NCBI GenBank assembly: GCA_035947875.1
Contig: DASZJQ010000009.1
Span: forward strand, 1 to 11,941
Origin: Bog-473 sp035947875
GTDB lineage: Bacteria; Actinomycetota; Acidimicrobiia; Acidimicrobiales; RAAP-2
Direction: 5' to 3'
DNA length: 11,941 nucleotides
Shown here: in pieces, positions 7,291 to 11,941 of the stretch
Position numbering within the stretch: position 1 is the stretch's first letter
How the letters are laid out: every line of letters starts with the position of its first letter
Notes under the pieces: model-generated
What the model was told of the DNA's origin: nothing
The model's input: only the letters and a program-made list of their open reading frames with translations
Database searches by the model: none
Program-made: the position numbers and the translations under genes

Positions 7291-7296
7291 CTCCTC
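7291..7296 (-). promoter_or_regulatory. Ribosome binding site of the hydrolase gene
   Basis: The minus strand reads GAGGAG here, 9 bases before the ATG at 7281. It is one of the few strong Shine-Dalgarno sequences in the window, and it decides for the ATG over the TTG at 7287. Confidence 0.7.
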
Positions 7297-7302
7297 GCTC
7301 GG

Positions 7303-7348
7303 GCGGGACGTCCCCCGGCGTCGACGCTACGGGACGCGGGACGTACCC
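7303..7348. repeat. Paired GCGGGACGT-n-CCC sites upstream of the hydrolase
   Basis: GCGGGACGT followed by one base and CCC occurs twice in the same orientation, at 7303-7315 and 7336-7348, 33 bases apart (about three helical turns). The first copy contains the perfect 10-bp palindrome GGGACGTCCC (7305-7314). A minus-strand TAGCGT (7329-7324), a possible -10 box for the hydrolase, lies between them. The arrangement resembles a paired operator, but no regulator gene is adjacent, so this remains inference. Confidence 0.3.
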
Positions 7349-7375
7349 GTTCGGAGAGTGGGGAGGGCAACCTGG

Positions 7376-8056
7376 TCAGAGCCCGGGAAAGGGGTCCTCA
7401 AGCGATCCGATCACATGGTCACCGCCGGCCTCATGCAACGCGTCGGTTGAGAACTTGCCGCTGGCCACTCCGACCGAGACGGCCCCGGCCGCCTTGGCCG
7501 CGTCAACGTCGTGGGGCGTGTCGCCGACGACGAAGACCTCTGATGGCGTGAGGCCGTCGTGCAGGCGAGCGGCTTTGTCGATGGCGATGGCGGTGAGTTC
7601 GGCCCGGTCGGGCGAGTCCGAGCCGTAGGCGCCAAAGAGGAAGAAGCGGTTGAGATCGGCTGGGATGAGCTTGGTTCTGGCCGCGCCTTCCATGGCGCCC
7701 GAGACCAGACCGAGGATGACGCCCGCTTCCCCCAGGCGCACCAGGGTCCGCCTGGCTCCGGGGAGGACCCGGTAGCCCTCGGAGGTCACGATGTCCTCGG
7801 CCAGGTGGAGCAGGTAGTGGGCGTAGATCTTGCTCAGCTCGTCGCTCGATGGCTCCCGTCCCAGGACGCCCCTGAAGGTGGCCCGGGCCACCTGGGGATC
7901 GGTCTCACCGGCGGAACTGTGCGCCCCGATGTCGGCCGGAATGCCATAGAGCTGGTCGAACGCCACCTTCCAGCTCCGTGCACCGGAGCCTCCGGTGTGG
8001 ACCAGGGTCTCGTCCACGTCGAAGAGTACGGCGACTGGCTTGGCCACCTTGGGCAT
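7376..8056 (-). CDS. HAD-superfamily hydrolase, phosphoglycolate phosphatase-like
   Basis: A 226-residue haloacid dehalogenase fold hydrolase, most likely a phosphatase on a small phosphorylated metabolite. Motif I is DVDET (13-17), with nucleophile Asp13 and acid/base Asp15. A helical cap (about 20-90) follows. Motif II is the Ser of LVSG (Ser119). Lys161 is a candidate motif III lysine, and motif IV is GDTPHD (178-183) with Asp179 and Asp183. The overall pattern is that of Gph-like subfamily I enzymes, but the substrate cannot be assigned. The ATG at 8056 is chosen because AAGGCGG (8070-8064) precedes it by 7 bases and the catalytic motif falls at the normal place; the open frame further upstream only shadows the permease gene. 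It follows the permease by 47 bases and may be read from the ABC operon. Confidence 0.88.
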   Translation of the reverse strand: MPKVAKPVAVLFDVDETLVHTGGSGARSWKVAFDQLYGIPADIGAHSSAGETDPQVARATFRGVLGREPSSDELSKIYAHYLLHLAEDIVTSEGYRVLPGARRTLVRLGEAGVILGLVSGAMEGAARTKLIPADLNRFFLFGAYGSDSPDRAELTAIAIDKAARLHDGLTPSEVFVVGDTPHDVDAAKAAGAVSVGVASGKFSTDALHEAGGDHVIGSLEDPFPGL

Positions 8057-8090
8057 GTCGTTACCGCCTTGGCTCGAGGTCCGGCGCTTC

Positions 8091-8107
8091 CTAGGTGTAC
8101 TGCCTAG
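8091..8107. repeat. Short inverted repeat at the permease stop
   Basis: CTAGG (8091-8095) and CCTAG (8103-8107) form a 5-bp stem with a 7-base loop. The right arm contains the permease stop codon. It could be a weak hairpin that lowers readthrough into the HAD gene, or chance. Confidence 0.2.
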
Positions 8108-8922
8108 CCCACCTTGCGGAACTTGGAAACGGCCAGAGGTACCAGCACGATGAGCAGCCCGGCGCACCAGGCCAGGGCCTGGTAGATGGATGAGGTGTCG
8201 TGGGTGACGCCCCCGACCATGAGCGAGCGGGCAGCGTCGACCACCTGGGTGACCGGCTGGTGCTTGGCGAAGGCCTGCAGCCAACCCGGCATGCTGGACA
8301 CCGGGACGAAGGCCGAGGAGGCAAAGGTCAGGGGGAAGAGGATGGGGAAGGCCATGACCTGGGCCGTCTCGGCGTTCGAGGCCGTCAGGCCGACGGTGGC
8401 AAACCCCCAGCCCAGGGAATAGGCGAAGATCAGGACGATCAGGGCGCCGCACAGGAACAGCCCGAAATTGGTGCCGATGCGGAACCCGACGATGTACCCC
8501 ACCACGGTGATCAGGGTCACGATGAAGACGTTGCGCACGAGGTCGGCCGTGGTCCGGCCGGCCAGCACGGCGGAGCGGGCCATGGGAAGGGCCCGGAACC
8601 GTTCGATCAACCCCTTCTGCAGGTCGTCGGCCAGCCCGACGGCGGTGCTGACGGCCCCGAAGGCGACCGTCTGCACGAAGATGCCGGGCATCAGGTAGTC
8701 GACGTAGCTCACGCCCGGGATGGTGATGGCGCCGCCGAAGACGAAGCGGAAGAGCAGCACGAACATGATGGGCTGCAGGGTGGCGAAGAAGATGGCGTCG
8801 GGGATCCTCGTCAGGCCCTTGAGGTTGCGCCAGGTGAGTGTGGCGGCGTCGGCCAGGGTCCAGCGCAGCCGGCTCCCCGACGGGGCCGGGGCCACCGCAG
8901 TGGGAACGGTCATGGTGCTCAT
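8104..8922 (-). CDS. ABC-2 type exporter permease, DrrB-like
   Basis: Membrane subunit of an ABC-2 exporter of the daunorubicin-resistance (DrrB) type. The 272 residues have about six hydrophobic spans (roughly 43-65, 78-98, 131-149, 153-178, 186-208 and 248-265). After a Pro/Ala-rich N-terminus, the WRNLKGLTRIP segment (31-41) is the usual amphipathic entry helix. KGLIERFRALPMARSAVLAGR (103-123) is the cytoplasmic signature region of this family. FPLTFASSAFVPVSSMPGWL (196-215) is the typical segment before the last extracellular loop. The ATG at 8922 overlaps the ATPase stop in ATGA (8919-8922), so the two subunits are almost certainly made together. Drug, lipid or natural-product export are all possible; the MarR-type regulator next door favours a toxic small molecule. 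Confidence 0.92.
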   Translation of the reverse strand: MSTMTVPTAVAPAPSGSRLRWTLADAATLTWRNLKGLTRIPDAIFFATLQPIMFVLLFRFVFGGAITIPGVSYVDYLMPGIFVQTVAFGAVSTAVGLADDLQKGLIERFRALPMARSAVLAGRTTADLVRNVFIVTLITVVGYIVGFRIGTNFGLFLCGALIVLIFAYSLGWGFATVGLTASNAETAQVMAFPILFPLTFASSAFVPVSSMPGWLQAFAKHQPVTQVVDAARSLMVGGVTHDTSSIYQALAWCAGLLIVLVPLAVSKFRKVG

Positions 8923-9971
8923 GCGGCGTCCATCTCGTGGGGGTCCGCACGGGACCCGGCGCGCCGCTTGGACTCCCGGCGCTTGCCGCTGCGGGCGGCC
9001 CGCTCCTCGTCGGTCTCGCCTTCGGACTTGTGACCGGTCAGGTTCAAGAACACATCGTCCAGGCTCGGTTCGCGCAGCGCCAGGCCGGCCACGGGGACCT
9101 GGGCCGCATCGAGCGCCCGCAGGACCTCGGCGCCGACTTTCGGCCCGTCCTCGACCGTGAGCTCGACCATGACCCCGTCCATCAGGGGCGGGTTGTCCGA
9201 GAGCGGGGCCACCAGGGCGGCGGCGCGGGCGGCGATGTCCTTGTCGGGCAGGGTGATGGCGATGACCGAGGTGCCCAAACGGGCCTTGAGCTGGGCCGGG
9301 GTCCCTTCGGCGATGACCCGGCCGTGGTCGACCACCACGATGTCGCGGGCCAGGCGGTCGGCCTCCTCGAGGTACTGGGTGGTGAGCAGCACCGTGGTGC
9401 CCTCGGAGACCAGGTCCTCGATGACCCCCCAGAGGTCCTGCCGGCTCTGGGGGTCCAGTCCGGTAGTGGGCTCGTCGAGGAAGAGGACGGGCGGTCGGGC
9501 CACCAGGGCGGCGGCCAGGTCGAGCCGGCGCCGCATGCCCCCCGAGTAGGTCTTGAGCACCCGATCACCGGCGTCGACCAACCCGAAGTCGCGCAACAAT
9601 TCGTCGGCCCGGGCCGCAGCCGCCTTCCAGCTCATGTGGGTCAGCCGGCCGACCATGCGGATGTTCTCGCGGCCGGTCAGGTTGTCGTCGACGGCGGCGT
9701 TCTGGCCGGCCAGGCCGATGATGCGACGCACGGCGTCAGCTTCCTTGGCCACGTCGTGGCCCAGGATGGTGGCGTGGCCCGAGTCGGGGCTGAGGATGGT
9801 GCACAGGATGCGTACGGCCGTGGTCTTGCCGGCGCCGTTCGGCCCGAGCAGGCCCAAGACGGTGCCCGCCTCGACCTCGAGGGAGACGCCGTCGAGGGCG
9901 CGCACGTTGCCGCGCGGGAAGACCTTGACCAGATCGTGGGCCTCCACGGCGAAACGTGCACCATTGCTCAT
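8919..9971 (-). CDS. ABC exporter ATPase, DrrA-like
   Basis: Nucleotide-binding subunit that powers the adjacent permease. Walker A GPNGAGKT is at 43-50 (Lys49), the Q-loop Gln at 90, the ABC signature YSGGM at 142-146, and Walker B VLFLDE at 162-167 with Glu167. The H-loop position reads TTQYLEEAD with Gln199 instead of His; this is usual in DrrA-type ATPases and does not by itself mean loss of activity. The C-terminal LREPSLDDVFLNLTG (299-313) is the typical DrrA end motif. After it comes a charged tail (about 315-350) rich in Arg, Lys and Glu that looks like an extra linker. There is no Shine-Dalgarno before the ATG at 9971. A candidate promoter lies so close that the mRNA would have almost no leader. 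It is divergent from marR and coupled to the permease. Confidence 0.95.
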   Translation of the reverse strand: MSNGARFAVEAHDLVKVFPRGNVRALDGVSLEVEAGTVLGLLGPNGAGKTTAVRILCTILSPDSGHATILGHDVAKEADAVRRIIGLAGQNAAVDDNLTGRENIRMVGRLTHMSWKAAAARADELLRDFGLVDAGDRVLKTYSGGMRRRLDLAAALVARPPVLFLDEPTTGLDPQSRQDLWGVIEDLVSEGTTVLLTTQYLEEADRLARDIVVVDHGRVIAEGTPAQLKARLGTSVIAITLPDKDIAARAAALVAPLSDNPPLMDGVMVELTVEDGPKVGAEVLRALDAAQVPVAGLALREPSLDDVFLNLTGHKSEGETDEERAARSGKRRESKRRAGSRADPHEMDAA

Positions 9972-9980
9972 GAACGAAGA

Positions 9981-9997
9981 AACTTAGTGATAAAGTT
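9981..9997. promoter_or_regulatory. Likely MarR operator palindrome
   Basis: AACTTAGTGATAAAGTT has perfect 5-bp arms (AACTT/AAGTT) and is symmetric at 12 of 17 positions. It is centred in a very AT-rich island between the divergent marR and ABC genes. MarR dimers commonly bind imperfect palindromes of 16-20 bp in such gaps. It covers the -10 boxes of both candidate promoters, so binding would repress both directions. Confidence 0.55.
9991..9996 (+). promoter_or_regulatory. Candidate -10 box of marR
   Basis: TAAAGT fits TAnnnT and lies seven bases before the GTG at 10004, consistent with a leaderless marR transcript. No -35 stands out at the normal spacing. The box is inside the right arm of the operator candidate. 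Confidence 0.4.
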
Positions 9998-10003
9998 ATT
10001 TAC

Positions 10004-10495
10004 GTGTCAAGACAATGGTCGAAAGCGGACCTCATGCAGCAACTGCGATCGGAGATCGTGGGCTATTTCGGCGCGGCCAGCGCGTTCGACGAGCGGGTGG
10101 CGGCCAAGTTCAAGCTGAGCCGGACCGACATGCGATGTCTGGACCTGCTCGACCACCAGGGTCCGATGACGGCCGGGCAGCTGGCTGATGAGACGGGCCT
10201 GAGCACGGGAGCGGTGACCTTCCTGCTGGACCGGCTGGAAGAGGCCGGCATGGTGACGCGGCGCCGGGACACCGATGATCGCCGCCGGGTGTGGGTGGCC
10301 CTGGTCCCCTCGGCCCACAAGCGGATGGCGCGCATGCAGCAGCCCATCGTCGAGGAGATGCGAGCGGTGGCACAGCGCTTCAAGGAGGAGGAGCTGGCCG
10401 TGGTGCGGGACTTCATGCGCGAGACCAAAGAGGTGTTCGAGCGCCAGGTGGCGGGCGTCAAGGGAGCCAAGAAAGGGCCGGGCAAGGGCCCATAG
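10004..10495 (+). CDS. MarR-family transcriptional regulator
   Basis: A dimeric winged-helix repressor, probably controlling itself and the divergent ABC exporter and released by a small ligand. In the 163 residues, the winged helix-turn-helix spans about 41-101. The recognition helix is near 67-81 (STGAVTFLLDRLEEA) and the wing is DTDDRRR at 89-95. Flanking helices (about 8-35 and 103-150) should form the dimer interface. The C-terminus ends in a short Lys/Gly-rich tail (KGAKKGPGKGP), which is unusual and probably disordered. The GTG at 10004 has no Shine-Dalgarno; the next in-frame ATG (10034) also lacks a good one and would trim the first helix. A leaderless GTG start is the better reading. 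Confidence 0.92.
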   Translation: MSRQWSKADLMQQLRSEIVGYFGAASAFDERVAAKFKLSRTDMRCLDLLDHQGPMTAGQLADETGLSTGAVTFLLDRLEEAGMVTRRRDTDDRRRVWVALVPSAHKRMARMQQPIVEEMRAVAQRFKEEELAVVRDFMRETKEVFERQVAGVKGAKKGPGKGP

Positions 10496-10505
10496 GGGTG
10501 CCGGA

Positions 10506-10544
10506 GGCCCAGTAGGCTGTCGCCTTCCGTCCTGATGCTGGGCC
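10506..10544 (+). terminator. Nested inverted repeat between marR and ppdK
   Basis: GGCCCAG (10506-10512) is the perfect reverse complement of CTGGGCC (10538-10544), and inside it AGGC/GCCT (10514-10517 and 10522-10525) forms a small hairpin. It starts 11 bases after the marR stop and has no T-tract. It may end the marR transcript or belong to the ppdK leader; TAGGCT at 10513-10518 inside it is also a possible ppdK -10 box. Confidence 0.3.
10513..10518 (+). promoter_or_regulatory. Candidate -10 box for ppdK
   Basis: TAGGCT matches the common actinobacterial -10 form TAGnnT. It would start a transcript near 10525 with a leader of about 85 bases before the ppdK ATG. There is no clear -35. Confidence 0.3.
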
Positions 10545-10599
10545 GGAGCCGCACCCGTCCGATGAATGCCGCCCCGCCGGTGGTTCGCCCCGCCAGGGC

Positions 10600-10605
10600 A
10601 AGGAG
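10600..10605 (+). promoter_or_regulatory. Ribosome binding site of ppdK
   Basis: AAGGAG lies 5 bases before the ATG at 10611, a strong Shine-Dalgarno that fixes the ppdK start. Confidence 0.75.
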
Positions 10606-10610
10606 TCCCG

Positions 10611-11941
10611 ATGCCGTACGTCTTTGATTTCGACCACGCTCACCCACGTCCCCCGATGGAGCTGAAAGACCTGCTCGGGGGCAAGGGCGCCAACTTGGCC
10701 GAGATGACGTCGGTCCTCACCCTGCCGGTGCCGCCCGGGTTCACCATCTCGACCGATGCCTGCCGGGACTACATGGCGGGAGGCTGGCCCAAGCGCCTGG
10801 ATGCCGAAGTGGCGGAGGCCCGCACGCGCCTCGAAGCGGCCATGGGCAAGGTCATCGGCGACGCCAAGGATCCCTTGCTGGTCTCGGTGCGATCGGGAGC
10901 CAAGTTCTCCATGCCCGGGATGATGGACACCGTCTTGAACCTGGGCCTGAACGACCGCTCGGTCGAGGGGCTGGCCAGCCAGACCGGCGACGAGCGCTTC
11001 GCCTTCGACTCGTACCGCCGCTTCGTCGCCATGTACGGCCGCATCGTGCTCGAGCTCCCCGGCGAGGAGTTCGACTCTCTCTTCGACGCGGCCAAGGAGC
11101 TGGCCGGCACCACGTCGGACCACAAGGTGCCGACGGAGTTGTTGCGCTACCTGGTCGATTCCTACCAGCAGATCGTCGAGCGTCACACCGAGAGTCCGTT
11201 CCCCCAGGATCCGGCAGCGCAGCTGCGGGGGGCCATTGAGGCGGTGTTCCGCAGCTGGAACGGGCCGCGGGCCATCGCCTACCGGGATCGTGAGCGCATC
11301 GCCCACGACCTGGGCACGGCCGTCAATGTCCAGGCCATGGTGTTCGGCAACCGCGACGACAATTCTGGCACCGGGGTCGGGTTCACCCGTGACCCGGCCA
11401 CGGGGGCCAAGGGCGCCTATGGCGACTTCCTGGTCAACGCCCAGGGTGAGGATGTGGTGGCCGGCATCCGCAACACGGAGCCGATCGCCGAGATGAAGAA
11501 GCAGTTCCCCCAGGTGCACGCCGAGTTGTTGAAGATCTTCGACCGGCTCGAGGCGCACTACCTCGACATGTGTGACACCGAGTTCACCATCGACCAGGGC
11601 AAGCTCTGGATGTTGCAGACCCGCGTGGGCAAGCGCACCGGCGTGGCCGCCCTGCAGATGGCAGTGGACATGGTGCGACCGAACGACCTCGGCATCTCAC
11701 GGGCCGAGGCCGTGTCCCGGATCACCGAGGACCACCTCGACTCGGTGCTGCACCCACAGTTCGCCGGCTCGGGCTACGCCGTGTGGGCCAAGGGCCTCGG
11801 AGCCAGTCCGGGCGCGGCCGTCGGCCGTATCTACTTCACGGCCGATGACGCCGCCGCCGCGGCCGAGCGGGGCGAGAAGGTCGTCCTGGTGCGCAGCGAG
11901 ACCTCGCCCGAGGACGTGCACGGGATGTTGGCCTCAGAAGG
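10611..11941 (+). CDS. ppdK: Pyruvate, phosphate dikinase, N-terminal part (runs off the window)
   Basis: This enzyme interconverts pyruvate, ATP and phosphate with phosphoenolpyruvate, AMP and diphosphate, at the junction of glycolysis and gluconeogenesis. The frame stays open from the ATG to the window end (443 codons, about half of the usual 870-900 residues). The ATP-grasp domain is clear: GGKGANLAEM at 23-32, RSGAKFSMPGMMDT at 94-107, FTRDPATG at 258-265, the EFTIDQGKLWMLQTRVGKRT block at 324-343. The swivelling phosphohistidine domain begins near ASPGAAVGRIYF (398-409). The last residues, ETSPEDVHGMLASE, directly precede the place where the family has its catalytic-histidine motif GGMTSHAAVVAR, so that motif and the C-terminal PEP/pyruvate barrel lie outside. 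AAGGAG 5 bases upstream supports the start. The gene is separated from marR by 115 bases and is probably independent. Confidence 0.96.
   Translation, partial: MPYVFDFDHAHPRPPMELKDLLGGKGANLAEMTSVLTLPVPPGFTISTDACRDYMAGGWPKRLDAEVAEARTRLEAAMGKVIGDAKDPLLVSVRSGAKFSMPGMMDTVLNLGLNDRSVEGLASQTGDERFAFDSYRRFVAMYGRIVLELPGEEFDSLFDAAKELAGTTSDHKVPTELLRYLVDSYQQIVERHTESPFPQDPAAQLRGAIEAVFRSWNGPRAIAYRDRERIAHDLGTAVNVQAMVFGNRDDNSGTGVGFTRDPATGAKGAYGDFLVNAQGEDVVAGIRNTEPIAEMKKQFPQVHAELLKIFDRLEAHYLDMCDTEFTIDQGKLWMLQTRVGKRTGVAALQMAVDMVRPNDLGISRAEAVSRITEDHLDSVLHPQFAGSGYAVWAKGLGASPGAAVGRIYFTADDAAAAAERGEKVVLVRSETSPEDVHGMLASE

Larger units (their letters stand above)
9981..10010 (-). promoter_or_regulatory. Candidate promoter of the ABC exporter operon
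   Basis: On the minus strand a perfect -35 TTGACA (10010-10005) is followed after 18 bases by TAAGTT (9986-9981), which fits TAnnnT. Transcription would begin only a few bases before the ATG at 9971. The -10 box overlaps the palindrome at 9981-9997, and the -35 overlaps the first codons of marR. Confidence 0.55.

Noticed and set aside
8057..8950. N-terminal extension of the HAD hydrolase through the permease region
   Set aside because: The frame is open but its translation is a low-complexity off-frame reading of the permease; the ATG at 8056 has a good ribosome binding site and puts the DVDET motif at residue 13.
8838..10118. 426-residue open frame on the plus strand antisense to the ABC genes
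   Set aside because: Gly/Gln/Asp/Val-rich shadow of conserved ATPase codons; no recognisable domain.
10458..11558. 366-residue open frame on the minus strand antisense to ppdK
   Set aside because: Shadow of ppdK, which has a strong ribosome binding site and complete ATP-grasp motifs on the plus strand.

Overview
The window is very GC-rich with dense, mostly short-gapped genes. Its gene content (a single-chain glycyl-tRNA synthetase, a PknB-type kinase with one membrane span, a DrrAB-type exporter, and possible start codons placed directly behind TAnnnT boxes) fits a high-GC actinobacterium. A deep-branching lineage such as Acidimicrobiia is possible, but that is inference from style; no marker here settles it.

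Layout. Bases 1-250 hold no convincing gene but are rich in short inverted repeats. A plus-strand housekeeping run follows: uppS (cis-prenyltransferase for the cell-wall lipid carrier), a small two-span membrane protein, recO (DNA repair), hemW (radical SAM heme chaperone) and glyS. The genes are separated by 10-17 bases or overlap by 3, so they look co-transcribed, although glyS may also have its own promoter. glyS converges on a minus-strand Ser/Thr kinase across a 76-base gap that contains an 8-bp inverted repeat. Next, all on the minus strand, come the kinase, an HSL-type alpha/beta hydrolase, a HAD phosphatase-like hydrolase, an ABC-2 permease and its DrrA-like ATPase. The two ABC genes overlap by ATGA. 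Divergent from the ATPase is a marR regulator, separated by a 32-base AT-rich gap that carries a 17-bp imperfect palindrome and the likely promoters of both sides. The window ends inside ppdK (pyruvate phosphate dikinase), cut just before the expected catalytic-histidine motif.

How the parts relate: the first five genes are core functions. The marR/ABC block looks like a self-contained, ligand-sensing drug or lipid export module. The kinase is the most individual protein here, with a Thr/Pro-rich stalk, a duplicated extracellular motif and a Gly/His/Gln tail. I saw no mobile element, CRISPR array, tRNA or rRNA, and no clear new multi-gene system. The best leads are regulatory (the marR-ABC intergenic region, the uppS upstream region, the paired sites before the hydrolase) and the kinase ectodomain.
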